Shown: positions 36,090 to 45,766, counted from the first letter of the stretch. The stretch is DNA of 64,000 nt from DATJGR01 sp963787045 (GCA_963787045.1 CAWBBR010000009.1:124001-188000), one strand, 5' to 3'. The notes: generated from the letters alone by a model not told the origin. Made by a program: numbers and translations.

Positions 36090-36708
36090 GCCAGAACGCG
36101 AGTTGCGCAGCGTTCAACAGTGCTTCGGTCGTGACCCCAACGGACTGCGCGTGCAGGTGCGCGCGGATCAGTTCGCCGTAGCGCTGCAGCGGAAATACCG
36201 GCAGGTCCTCCACCTTTGCCGCTTCGTCCCACCGCCGCAGCTGCAGAATCAGTTCGAACGCCGGGTCGGCCTCGAACGCGCGGGCTTCGTCGGCCGTCAT
36301 CGGTCCGCCCTGATATTCGAGCGTGCGTTTGCTCGCCTCGGACAAGCGCGCGTAATAGTCGGGATGCGCGTGAGTGAGATACCGCTTGGCGTTGACGTGT
36401 TGACCGACGAGATGCGCAACCCGGTTCGAAAAGCCAAGCGCGCGCAGGTACTCGGCGCCGATGCGCTCGTGGTGGGCGACGCCGAACTCACCCATCTGCG
36501 CCCGAGGAGCATCGTTGGGGCACAGGTGGCCGATGTCGTGCAGGAACGCGGCACAAACGACTTCGTCGTCGTGACCTGCGCCGCGCGCCAGATCCGCCGT
36601 TTGCGCCGCGTGCTGAAGCTGCGTCACCGGTTCGCCGATATACGCGCTTCCGCCTTGGCTCGCATACAGACCGATGACTTCGTCGACGGCGCGGTCGACG
36701 TTACGCAC
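35983..36708 (-). CDS. HD-domain diiron oxygenase, PhnZ/TmpB-like
   Basis: The protein matches PhnZ closely in layout. YIGEPVTQLQH gives Tyr23, Glu26 and His33; LHDIGH gives His57-Asp58; HHERIGAEYL gives His80; GQHVNAKRYL gives His104; LEYQGGPM is the substrate-loop motif and RRWDEAAK gives Asp161. These are the metal ligands and gating residues of the mixed-valence diiron oxygenase that breaks the C-P bond of alpha-hydroxyphosphonates, releasing phosphate. The known family ends near residue 190; here the frame stays open to 241, overlapping the PhyH gene, so the tail after AFWRAHK is doubtful. The GTG start at 36708 overlaps the end of the CurA-like gene by eight bases. Confidence 0.88.
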   Translation of the reverse strand: MRNVDRAVDEVIGLYASQGGSAYIGEPVTQLQHAAQTADLARGAGHDDEVVCAAFLHDIGHLCPNDAPRAQMGEFGVAHHERIGAEYLRALGFSNRVAHLVGQHVNAKRYLTHAHPDYYARLSEASKRTLEYQGGPMTADEARAFEADPAFELILQLRRWDEAAKVEDLPVFPLQRYGELIRAHLHAQSVGVTTEALLNAAQLAFWRAHKISQDRQRARCGRVRAAISVDRRSARTARDAG

Positions 36709-37745
36709 GCGTTGGATCCGGACTCACCGCAACCAGCGTCTTACCGAAATTGCGGCCGTCGAGCATTGCGCGAAACGCGGTGGGCGCCTGCTCGAGTCCT
36801 TGCCACAGATCTTCCTTGTATTTCACCTTGCCGGATTGGATCCAGCCGGCCATCTCGGCAAGGAAACGGTCCTGATGGTCGGCGACGAAGTTGCCGACGC
36901 GCAAATCGTGCACCGCCACCGAACGACGCTCGAAATAGGGCTTGCCGACCGCCATCCAGGCGTCGCGCGGGTTCATGCCGTCGTTGTTGCCGTACTGCGA
37001 GATCATGCCGCAGAGGCTGATGCGCGCGTGCGCATTCAGGTGCGGCAGCACCGCTTCGAACACCTTGCCGCCGACGTTTTCGAAATAGATGTCGATACCG
37101 TCAGGACAGGCGGCGGCAAGATCGTCCGCGAGCGTTTCGCTGCGGTGTGAAACGCAAGCGTCGTAGCCCAGTTCGTCCACGACGAAACGGCACTTCTCCG
37201 GCGTGCCGGCGACGCCGACGACGCGACAGCCGATGATCTTGGCGACTTGTCCGACCACTTGACCGACGCCGCCCGACGCGGCGGACACGACCACCGTTTC
37301 GGCCAGTCGCGGCTCGCACTGAACGACGAGGCCGGCGTAGGCGGTCAGTCCGAGCATGCCCATGACGCCAACGGCGGTCGAAAGGGGCGCCACCGACGGA
37401 TCGAGCTTGCGCGGGAACATGTAGCCGAACACCGAGACGCCGTCGCCGGTGAGCCCATGCGTTTGCCAACCGTTGGTGTTGAAGACGAAGTCGCCGGGAC
37501 GGTAACCGTCGAGGCGGCTTTCGACCACCTGCGATACCGTCCGCCCATGACAGACCTCGCCGACCGCTTCGACACCGCCGCGTCGCCGACCCCATTGATA
37601 GGGGTCCAACGACAGATAGAGGGTGCGCGTCAGCATCTGGCCGGCGGACGGCGTCGGCAGCGGGAGTTTCGGACCACGCGAAATCGTCCGCCACCGGCCA
37701 GCCGCCGGGTGGTTTACGCGCGAGCCTCCATTGGCCGTTGCGCAT
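36701..37745 (-). CDS. NADP-dependent oxidoreductase, CurA/LTB4DH-like (one frameshift)
   Basis: A medium-chain reductase of the curcumin reductase/leukotriene B4 dehydrogenase group. ATG 37745 gives MRNGQWRLARKPPGG; removal of one base near 37665 joins WSETP to LPTPSAGQMLTRTLYLSLDPY. Then follow MGMLGLTAYAGL, the cofactor motif SAASGGVGQVVGQVAK, GTPEKCRFVVDELGYDACV and NVGGKVFEAVLPHL. These enzymes reduce alpha,beta-unsaturated ketones or aldehydes with NADPH and lack zinc. It overlaps the HD oxygenase start, so it is probably co-transcribed with the phosphonate pair, but its role there is not evident. Confidence 0.82.
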
Positions 37746-37754
37746 CGTCGCTAC

Positions 37755-38066
37755 TCAGTTCTTCTGGTCGTCCTCGATCTGTTCGATCGTCTTTTCGAGC
37801 TCCTTCGGCGACTCGTTGCGGATCTGCGCCGACGACTTCTCGAGCTGTTGCGTCGAATCGTCTTTGATGTAGTCCGGATCGTCGGCGTGTTTCCACGTTT
37901 CGCCGTCCGCGTCGCGGCACGGACTGAGTCCGGGGCCGTCGCCGCATTCCTCGACGATGCCGTCGTCGTCGACCGCCTCTTCTTCGACCACGTCGCTGGC
38001 GCGCGCAAGGTTACCCGCGCCGAGGAGCAGCATCGCGATGAAGACCGTAGCCAGTGTCGAACGCAT
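37755..38066 (-). CDS. Small secreted acidic protein, unknown function
   Basis: A 103-residue protein from ATG 38066 with a clear signal peptide (TLATVFIAMLLLGAGNLARA-S). The mature part is acidic, with a possible disulfide pair (EECGDGPGLSPC) and a C-terminal charged helix (QLEKSSAQIRNESPKELEKT). I do not recognise a family. It stands just upstream of the CurA-like gene in the same direction with a nine-base gap, so it could lead that operon. Coding is supported by the signal peptide and balanced composition. Confidence 0.65.
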   Translation of the reverse strand: MRSTLATVFIAMLLLGAGNLARASDVVEEEAVDDDGIVEECGDGPGLSPCRDADGETWKHADDPDYIKDDSTQQLEKSSAQIRNESPKELEKTIEQIEDDQKN

Positions 38067-38220
38067 GGGATATCTCGCTTTCTGAATTGACCGCGATTAT
38101 GTTGGAAACCCGATCGGCTTGTCGCGCTTCAGATGCTCTATGCGGAGTACGCCCGGCGTTCGACAGTTGGACCACGCGGCCCTCGCTGACGCGGTTCGTC
38201 AAATCTACGAAGGCACCACG

Positions 38221-39463
38221 ATGAAACAGACCGCGCGACATGCGCGATGGGTTGCGCTGGTGGTGTGCGCGCTGACGGCGTCGCAAGCCTCGCCTGCTTC
38301 TACGGACGACGCGGTCTACCAGATCGTGTATGGCGCGACGTTGGATCCCGCTGCACACCGCGCCGAAGTGCGGATCGCGGTACGACAGCCGCGCGCGCTG
38401 TTGCGGCATATCCGCTTCGACGCACCGCACGATCGCTATTTGAGCGTGCACGGGCAGGGCGACGTGGCCATCACGCCCGATCACATCGACTGGTCGCCGC
38501 CGGCCGACGGCGGCGTGCTGCATTTCGAGTATGCGATCGACCACGTTCGCGAAAGCGGCGCGCAGGATGCGCGCATCACCGATACGTTGGGCGTTGCTGA
38601 AACTCGACCGGCTGTTTCCGCCGGCGAAAGTTCGCGTCCTGAAAGGTGCGAAGTCCGCGGCGACGTTGCGCCTGGCGGCGCCGGCTGGCTGGTCGATCGA
38701 GACGCCATACGGACCCGTCGAAGGTCACATGCGACCGGTCGACGATCCGCGCTCGAACTTCGATCGCCCCAAAGGCTGGCTGTTGGCGGGGCAGCAGCTC
38801 GCGATACGACGCGACGTCATCGCGGACCGCCGCGTCGCTGTTGGTAGTCCCGAAGGGTCGGGGTTCAGATCGAACGACGTGCTCGCGTTCGTGCGCTGGA
38901 CGTTGCCGTCGCTGGTGCAGATCTTCCCGCAGTTTCCCGAACGGTTGTTGATCGTCAGCGGTCCCGACAGCATGTGGCGCGGCGGTCTGTCCGGTTCCGG
39001 CTCCATCTATCTGCACGCCGATCGGCCGCTGATCAGTCAGAACGGCACCAGTACGCCGCTGCATGAAATGGTGCACGTTGCGAGCGGATTGCACGGCAGC
39101 GGCGGTGCGGACTGGATCGTCGAAGGAATTGCGGAGTACTACAGCCTCGACGTCCTGCACCGCTCGAACACGATCAGCGATCAGCGTTATCAGGCGAGCT
39201 TCGACACGCTCGCCAAGTGGAGCGCTGGCAACAAATGCGTCGCGACGGATCGATCCGAGGGCGCCCAGACGGCGTACGCGGTCGGCGTGATGCACGCACT
39301 CGACCGGGAGATCCGCGCGGCGACGCACGACGGGAAGTCGCTGGACGATCTGGCCCGCACCCTATCGGAGGCGCATGTACCGGTTACCAACGCGGGCTTC
39401 CATGCGGCAGCAGCCAAATTGATCGGCGCCGCGCCGAAGGCGCTGGCGGGCTGTCCTCAGTAA
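38221..39463 (+). CDS. Secreted gluzincin-type metallopeptidase-like protein (one frameshift)
   Basis: ATG 38221 gives MKQTARHARWVALVVCALTA, a signal peptide. A beta-rich N-terminal part follows (YGATLDPAAHRAEVRIAVRQ). At about 38584 an extra T shifts the frame; removing it gives ITDTWALLKLDRLFPP. The second half contains HEMVHVASGL, an HExxH zinc motif, then WIVEGIAEYYSL with the likely third ligand glutamate, as in M1/M61-like peptidases. About 413 residues. The substrate is unknown; periplasmic or extracellular by its signal peptide. It ends 15 bases before the convergent ribA. Confidence 0.75.
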
Positions 39464-39478
39464 CGAAGCGCGAAGCGG

Positions 39479-40294
39479 TTAGGAGAGGTCCTGCTCGTCG
39501 AGCTGATGTCCCCACTGACGCTTCGCGTCGAGGTAGCGACGATTGCTTTCGCTGACGCCGAGCACGTGTTTCACCGGCGTGATGTGCGAGAGACCCATTT
39601 GCGCGAGGTCCTGCACCTTCTTCGGGTTGTTGGTAAGCAGCCGCATCGGTTTGTCGCCGACGAAATGGTGCAGCAGGGCGCCCGCGTCGGTGAAGTCGCG
39701 CGAATCGTCGGGCAGGCCGAGCGAGCGGTTCGCCTGGTAGGTATTTTCGCCTGCATCCTGCAGGAGATACGTGGCCGCCTTCGCCCACAGGCCGATACCG
39801 CGTCCTTCGTGGCCGGCCATGTACACCAACAGCCCACCGCCGGGTTCCTGTGTGATTCTTTCCAGGGCACCCTCGAGTTGCGGGCCGCATTCGCACCGTT
39901 CCGATCCGAACACATCGCCGGTGAGGCAACTCGAGTGCACGCGCACCATCGGGTTCTGCCACTTGGCGGGATCGCCGACGATCAGCACGCTGTTCACCGC
40001 CATTGAAGAGGCGAGCAACGAAAATAGTTTGCCGCCGCCTTGCGTGCGCAGCGCACCGGCCAGATCTTCGACCTTGGTCAATTCGGTGGAACGCACGCTC
40101 GCGTACCACTGTACCTTCGTGTGGACGCGGCCGAGATGGATCGGCAGCGGGATGGGACCGAGCAGGTTGATCGCCTGTTCGCCTTCGGCGAGCGCGACGT
40201 TCGGATCGCGCGCCGTGCCGCGCAGATCGATGCGTCGAAGCTTGCCTTGCGCAATCAGCTTGCGCCGGACGGTCGGGTCGAGATAGGTGAACAT
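39479..40294 (-). CDS. ribA: GTP cyclohydrolase II with N-terminal extension
   Basis: The first step of riboflavin synthesis: GTP to 2,5-diamino-6-ribosylamino-4-pyrimidinone phosphate. Zinc ligands Cys123, Cys134 and Cys136 (SSCLTGDVFGSERCECG) and GHEGRGIGLWAK are present, as are LLTNNPKKVQDL and the final RRYLDAKRQWGH. At 271 residues it carries about 70-90 more N-terminal residues than E. coli RibA (196), with no DHBP synthase domain recognisable in them. Free-standing, nine bases after a glutathione transferase gene; other rib genes are not in the window. Confidence 0.9.
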   Translation of the reverse strand: MFTYLDPTVRRKLIAQGKLRRIDLRGTARDPNVALAEGEQAINLLGPIPLPIHLGRVHTKVQWYASVRSTELTKVEDLAGALRTQGGGKLFSLLASSMAVNSVLIVGDPAKWQNPMVRVHSSCLTGDVFGSERCECGPQLEGALERITQEPGGGLLVYMAGHEGRGIGLWAKAATYLLQDAGENTYQANRSLGLPDDSRDFTDAGALLHHFVGDKPMRLLTNNPKKVQDLAQMGLSHITPVKHVLGVSESNRRYLDAKRQWGHQLDEQDLS

Positions 40295-40303
40295 GTTGTT
40301 GAT

Positions 40304-40918
40304 TTACTTCTGCGCCTTGACGAAGCCCGGGTGCGTTTCGAGCCGGGCCATATAGGCGTTGACGTTCGGGTAAGTGGTCGGGGTCATCACTTTGAAACGG
40401 CGCGCGAGGATCAGCGTGTAGCCCATCATGATGTCGGACGCGGTGAACGCGCCGTTGATCAGATAGCGTCCGCCCGGCACCGCGGCTTCGAGCGCGTCCA
40501 TGCACAGTCAAGGCGATCGCGTGCGCGCATCGTCGACGACCGCGGGAATCCGCTCAGCTTCCGGTTTGACGACGGTGTGTTGCGCGATGTCGCCCAACGG
40601 TCGCGCGAAGGTGGCCTCGGCGAACCAGCTCCACTGCAGATACTGCGCCGCCTCCGGCGTTCCCGGCGCGGGACGCAACCTTCCGTTGCCGTAACGTTCG
40701 AGGATGAAATCGACCATTGCGCCGGATTCGAACATCGACACCCCGTCGTCGGTCATCGCCGGGACTTTGCCGACCGGGTTCAGCCTTCGCCACTCGGGTG
40801 TGGCGCGATACGTCGGCGAGAAATCGACGGTGACGACCTCGTACGGAATCTGCAGTTCTTCGCAGAGCCAGATGACGCGGATCGAACGGGTGCCGGGGGC
40901 GTGATAGATAGTGATCAT
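40304..40918 (-). CDS. Glutathione S-transferase (one frameshift)
   Basis: The N-terminal thioredoxin-fold domain runs from ATG 40918 (MITIYHAPGTRSIRVIWLCEEL), with LNPVGKVPAMTDDG and MFESGAMVDFILERYG. The frame breaks at about 40505. The following frame gives the C-terminal helical domain (DALEAAVPGGRYLINGAFTASDIMMGYTL, and YMARLETHPGFVKAQK). Together about 204 residues, normal for a GST. It is likely co-transcribed with ribA. Substrate unknown. Confidence 0.8.
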
Positions 40919-41001
40919 GGCCGGCAGTATATCGCCTGCGCTCCGCTCGCGACCAATGCGCGCGACTCACCGTCGAGGTGAGGTGCGTTCAACCGATCAC
41001 G

Positions 41002-42387
41002 TCAGATGTGCAGCGCGCGGCCGTATGCGGCCAGCACCGATTCGTGCATCGCCTCGGAGATCGTCGGGTGCGGAAACACGGTGCCGATCAGTTCGGCTTC
41101 GGTGATCTCGGCGCCCATCGCGATGGCGAAACCATGGATCAGCTCGGTGACGCCGGGTCCGACCAGGTGCGCGCCGAGCAACTCGCCGGTCTGCGCATCG
41201 AACAGCGTCTTGATCATGCCGTTCGAATCGCCGATCGCAATCGCTTTGCCGTTGCCGATCAGCGGGAACCGTCCGATACGAAGCTGCCGGCCGGCCGCGG
41301 CGGCCGCGCGCTCCGTCAGCCCGATGCTGGCGATCTGCGGATGGCTGTACGTGCAACCGGGGATTCTGTTGCGGTCCAGTCGATGCGCATCGTGGCCCGC
41401 GATGCGCTCGATGCACGCGACCGCTTCGTGGCTTGCCTTGTGCGCCAGGCACGGCGGTCCGGCGACGTCGCCGACCGCGTAGATGCCGGGTTCCGCCGTC
41501 TCCGAGTTTTCGTCGGTGCGGATGAAGCCGCGTTCGACGGCGACACGCGTGTGCTCGAGGCCGAGCTGCTCGACGTTGCCGGTCACGCCTACGGCGAGGA
41601 TCGCGCGATCGAACGTCCCCTCGATGAGGCCGTCGGCGGTCTTCAACACCGCAGTCAACTCGCCCCCTGACAGTTGCAGCGTCGCCACCGACGTCGACGT
41701 GTGGATTTCGATGCCGGCTTTCTCGAACGCGCGTCGGGCGGCGGCCGCAATTTCAGCGTCTTCCGTCGGCAATATTTCCGGCAGCACTTCGACCACCGTA
41801 ACGGCGCTGCCGAGCGTGCGATAGAAGCTCGCAAACTCGATGCCGATCGCACCGGCACCAATGACGAGCAAGCGCTTCGGCAATGTAGCCGGCACCATCG
41901 CCTCGCGCGCAGTCCATATCAGGTTGCCGTCGGGCTCGATGCCGGGAAGCGCTTTCGCGCGGGCGCCCGTGGCAATCACGATCGCATCGGCGCCGAGCGC
42001 TTGCGCGCCGTCGACGACGATTCGACCGGGTTCGGTGATTCGCGCGGCGCCGTTGAATACCTGTACCTTGTTCTTCTTGAGCAGACCCGTTACGCCTCGG
42101 TTGAGCTGTTGGGCAACGGCGCGCGAACGCGCTACTACGCGCCGTAGATCGACCTTCGGCGGACCCGTATCGATGCCGAGCGCCGCCGCGCCCTCGATCT
42201 CGCGTAGCACATCTGCCGTGTGCAGCAGTGCCTTCGTCGGAATGCAGCCCCAGTTGAGGCACACGCCGCCGATCTCCGCGCGCTCCACCAGCGCGGTGGT
42301 AAGCCCGAGTTGCGCGGCGCGGATTGCAGCGACGTAGCCGCCGGGACCACCACCGACGACGATGACGTCGAAAATCTGTTCGCTCAC
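41002..42387 (-). CDS. lpd: Dihydrolipoyl dehydrogenase (E3)
   Basis: An intact 461-residue flavoprotein starting at GTG 42387. It has the FAD fingerprint VVGGGPGGYVAAIRAAQLG, the redox disulfide GGVCLNWGCIPTK (Cys43/Cys48), the NAD fingerprint VIGAGAIGIEFASFY, YAVGDVAG, and the C-terminal active base HPHPT-type motif FPHPTISE. It reoxidises the lipoyl groups of the E2 encoded directly upstream (two-base gap) and is the last gene of the five-gene dehydrogenase operon. Confidence 0.93.
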   Translation of the reverse strand: MSEQIFDVIVVGGGPGGYVAAIRAAQLGLTTALVERAEIGGVCLNWGCIPTKALLHTADVLREIEGAAALGIDTGPPKVDLRRVVARSRAVAQQLNRGVTGLLKKNKVQVFNGAARITEPGRIVVDGAQALGADAIVIATGARAKALPGIEPDGNLIWTAREAMVPATLPKRLLVIGAGAIGIEFASFYRTLGSAVTVVEVLPEILPTEDAEIAAAARRAFEKAGIEIHTSTSVATLQLSGGELTAVLKTADGLIEGTFDRAILAVGVTGNVEQLGLEHTRVAVERGFIRTDENSETAEPGIYAVGDVAGPPCLAHKASHEAVACIERIAGHDAHRLDRNRIPGCTYSHPQIASIGLTERAAAAAGRQLRIGRFPLIGNGKAIAIGDSNGMIKTLFDAQTGELLGAHLVGPGVTELIHGFAIAMGAEITEAELIGTVFPHPTISEAMHESVLAAYGRALHI

Positions 42388-42389
42388 GG

Positions 42390-43753
42390 CTACACCAGCA
42401 ATCGATACGGCGCTTCGAGCAGGTCGCGCACGGCGCCGAGGAACTGTGCGGCCGGTGCGCCGTCGAGCACGCGGTGATCCCACGTCAGCGACAGGCGCAT
42501 CGCCTTTCGTTTGATCGGCCGGTCGCCGTCCCACGCCACGTCGTCGCGGATGCGGTTCACGCCGATGATGCCGGATTGCGGCGCGTTCAGGATCGGCGTG
42601 AACGAATCGACGCCGTACATGCCGAGCGCCGACACGGTGAACGTTCCGCCCGCCATGTCGTCGAGACCGAGCTTGCCGTCGCGCGCCAATGACGCGAGTC
42701 GCGCGCTTTCGATCGCGAGTTCGCGCACCTGCAGCGCATCGGCGTTGCGGATGACCGGCACCACGAGCCCGGCGTCGATCGCTACCGCGATGCCGACGTG
42801 GATCTCGGAGAGCAACGCAATCTCGGTGTCGGCGAACATGCTGTTCATCAAGCGGATGGCTGCGCAGCGCTTTTGCCGCCGCCTTGACGACGAGGTCCGT
42901 ATACGTCGGCCGTACGTTCTGCGATTCCCACTCGCTGATCAGTTGAGTGCGCAGTTTGACCGCGTCGTCCATGTTCACGTCCATGTCCATCGTCAGCTGC
43001 GCAGAATTGCGCAGGCTGTCGTGCATGCGCGTCGCGATGGTCTTGCGAATGCCCTTCACCGGAATGCGTTGGCCGCCGGCGGGTGACGAGGCGAATTTAG
43101 CGGCGGTGGGCGTCGCTGACGGTTTTGCCGCGGCGCGCTCGACGTCTTCCCTGGTGATGCGTCCGCCAGGACCGGTACCGGTGACGCGAGAAAGATCGAC
43201 GCCGAGTTCGGCCGCGAGTCGTTTTGCGAGCGGCGACGCTGGTCCCGGGGCCGCCGCGGCCGGTGCAGATGCAGCAACGGGGTTGGCTGCGGCAGCACGC
43301 ACATCGGCTTCGACGATGCGACCGCCGGGGCCGGTGCCGCGCACCGTTGCGACATTTACGCTCATTTCACCGGCGAGCCGCCGCGCGGCCGGTGACGACA
43401 GCAGGCGGCCGCCCGATGCAATGGGGGCGGGCGCGAGCGACAGGTCTCGATGCTGCCGCTGCGGGGGCGACCGGCGCCACTGCGGGCGCCGACGGCGCCG
43501 TTGAGGGGATCGCTTCGCCGGGCGCATAGATGTGACCGATGACGTCGCCGGGCTGCATCGTTACCCCCACCTCGACGCCGTGCTTCACGATGCCGCTGGC
43601 GTCGGCGTCGACGTCGAGGTTGACCTTCTCGGTCTCCAGTCGATACAGCAGTTCGCCTTGCTTGACGGTGCCGCCGTCCGGCACGTACCACTCTTCGACC
43701 ATGCCTTCGGTCATCGTCATGCCGACTTTCACCAGATAGATCTCAGTCGCCAT
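42390..43753 (-). CDS. Dihydrolipoyl acyltransferase (E2) with two subunit-binding domains (two frameshifts)
   Basis: From ATG 43753: a lipoyl domain with Lys43 (ETEKVNLDVD), an Ala/Pro linker, then two consecutive peripheral subunit-binding domains (SSPAARRLAGEMSVNVATVR-GTGPGGRIVEADV and SPLAKRLAAELGVDLSRVTG-TGPGGRITREDV), and the catalytic domain ending LTWDHRVLDGAPAAQFL with the His-x3-Asp active site. Frame changes near 43440 (in the linker) and 42855 (in the catalytic domain) need single-base correction; the two binding domains lie in one unbroken frame. It accepts acyl groups from E1 and passes them to CoA. The start overlaps the AcoX-like gene by 11 bases. Confidence 0.85.
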
Positions 43754-44750
43754 CCAGGTCTCCAACTTGAATTCTGAATGCGCCGGACGCCGCCGCCTGC
43801 GCCAGCGTCTTCGCCACATCGATCACCCACGGGCCGTCGCGCTGCACCGTCAATCGCGCGCGCTGGTGCGGCTTCAATACCCGTTCGCGCTCGCCGTCGA
43901 ACGCCAGTACGCCGGGGCCGGTCACCGCTACTTCCTCGCCAAATGCGATCGTGCGCGAATCCGCAACGCGGACGTCTGCATAGAGTCCCGGCGCAATCGG
44001 CGCACGCACCGCGGCGTTACCGCGGCCAAGCGTCAGCAGCAGTCCCTGATCGTCGGCGTCGGACAGCGGTGCGATGAGTCCACCGATGGCGGTGATGCCG
44101 ACCGCAGCCGGATCGGCGCGCGTCAGCAGCGCGAGCCGCAACAGATCGGCCTCGAGCAACGCGCGCGCGCCGACGAAACGCTCTGCCGTGAGCACCGCGT
44201 CGATCAACGCGAGGTCGTCGCGCTCGCCGTCGATCTGCACGCGAATGGTCTTCGCCTGTCGCGCGACGTCTCTCAGGGCAATCGCACCGGTCGCGATCAA
44301 GCCCGCCGCGGCGCCGGCAACGGTCGCTTCGACGAAGCGCGGAAACACGTTGTTGGTGCCGGTGGAGATCGGCAGCAGCGGGGCGTCGCGCCAGCCGAGC
44401 GCGAAGGCGCGATTGGTACCGTCGCCGCCGAGCGTCAATACGGCGACGCAGTTGGCGGCGGCGAGGGCGCGCGCACCGCGAATCGTGTCGAGCGTGCTCG
44501 CGGTGCGCGGCGACTCGACGGCGTGGCTGCATATCTCCGAACCGAACTCCGACAACGCCGATTCGGCGATGCCGTGACTGTCGGGTACGTATGCGAACAC
44601 GTTGGCGCCGGCGCCTAACGCGCCAACAATGGCGCGCCGTACGATGGCGCGCTTCTCCTGGTTGTCGAACACCGACGCGCGTGCAACCAGCCGGCGAACG
44701 TCTTTGCCGGACGCCGGATTGACGGCGATCCCGATGCAGCCTACGGCCAC
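43743..44750 (-). CDS. AcoX-like ATP-NAD kinase family protein
   Basis: An intact 335-residue protein. IGIAVNPASGKDVRRL is the start found in AcoX/NAD-kinase-like proteins, followed by VLTLGGDGTNRAFALG (the GGDGT phosphate-binding motif) and LLPISTGTNNVFP. AcoX is encoded in acetoin dehydrogenase operons of many bacteria but its role there is not settled. Here it sits between the E1beta and E2 genes, overlaps E2, and follows E1beta by seven bases. The start is GTG 44750. Confidence 0.82.
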   Translation of the reverse strand: MAVGCIGIAVNPASGKDVRRLVARASVFDNQEKRAIVRRAIVGALGAGANVFAYVPDSHGIAESALSEFGSEICSHAVESPRTASTLDTIRGARALAAANCVAVLTLGGDGTNRAFALGWRDAPLLPISTGTNNVFPRFVEATVAGAAAGLIATGAIALRDVARQAKTIRVQIDGERDDLALIDAVLTAERFVGARALLEADLLRLALLTRADPAAVGITAIGGLIAPLSDADDQGLLLTLGRGNAAVRAPIAPGLYADVRVADSRTIAFGEEVAVTGPGVLAFDGERERVLKPHQRARLTVQRDGPWVIDVAKTLAQAAASGAFRIQVGDLDGD

Positions 44751-44757
44751 GTGAACG

Positions 44758-45766
44758 TCAGGCGCCGATCAGGCGGCGCGCTTCTGCGACGATCCGTTCC
44801 GCGTTCGGCACGTAGAGCTTCTCGAGCGCCGGGCTGAACGGCACCGGCGAGAACGGCGCGCCGACGCGGCCGACCGGCGCGTCGAGGTAGTCGAACGCGT
44901 GCTCCTGGATCTGCGCGGCGATCTCGGCGCCGAAGCCGCCGAAGCGGACCGCCTCGTGCACCACGAGCGCGCGGTGCGTCTTCTTCACCGAGTCGACGAC
45001 GGTTTTGGTGTCGAACGGTTGCACGCTGCGCGCGTCGATCACCTCTGCGTCGATGCCGATGCCTTTCAGCGTTTCCGCGGCTTTCAGCGCCTCGTGCAGC
45101 ATCCGGCCCAGCGTAACGATCGTGAAGTCGGTGCCGGGTCGCACCACGTTGGCGACGCCGATCGGCACTTCGTACGCGCCTTCCGGTACCTCGCCGGTCA
45201 AACCGAGCGACATCTTGTTCATTACGACGAACACCGGATTGTCGTCGCGCGCAGCGGCGATGATGCAACCTTTCACGTCGTACGGGTTGCCGGCATCATC
45301 ACTTTCAGGCCGGGCATGTGCGCGATCCACGCTTCGAGACTCTGCGAGTGTTGCGCCGCGAGATTCGCGCCGGCGCCCGACATGGTCAGCACCGTGATCG
45401 GCAACGTCGCGCTGCCGCCGAACATGAAACGCATCTTCGCCATCTGGTTCGCGATTTCGTCCATGCACTCGCCCATGAAGTCCATGAACATGATGTCGAC
45501 GATCGGCCGCAGCCCGGTCGCGGCGGCGCCGACGCCGAGACCGATGATGCCTTTCTCGGAGATCGGCGTGTCGATGACGCGGTCGCCGCCGAACTCTTGA
45601 ACAGTCCGCGGTAGTAACCGTACACGCTGCCGGCCTGGCCGACGTCTTCACCGGCGACGAACGCGGTGTCCTGCTCGAGCAGAACTTCGCGCACGCCTTC
45701 GGTGATCGCGCCGACGTACGGCAGCTTGCGCGCGCCGGTGTTTGTTTTTGCTTGTGCTTGTCCCAT
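44758..45766 (-). CDS. 2-oxoacid/acetoin dehydrogenase E1 beta subunit (two frameshifts)
   Basis: ATG 45766 begins MGQAQAKTNTGARKLPYVGA, then EQDTAFVAGEDVGQAGSVYG. A missing G near 45600 and a missing C near 45293 (in a C run) break the frame; adding them joins GLFKEFGGDRVIDT, the MFMDFMGECMDEIANQMAK segment, MPGLKVMMPATPYDVKG and RFGGFGAEIAAQIQEHAF. Typical transketolase-like beta subunit, about 336 residues, forming a heterotetramer with the alpha subunit around thiamine diphosphate. It lies nine bases after the alpha gene. Pyruvate, acetoin or a branched-chain oxoacid are all possible substrates; AcoX next to it favours the acetoin type. Confidence 0.82.

Noticed and set aside
41002..43527. 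A single 841-residue E2-E3 fusion
   Set aside because: The frame joins the middle of E2 to E3 only because of a frame error near 42855; the true E2 catalytic domain is in another frame and stops at 42390, two bases before the E3 start.
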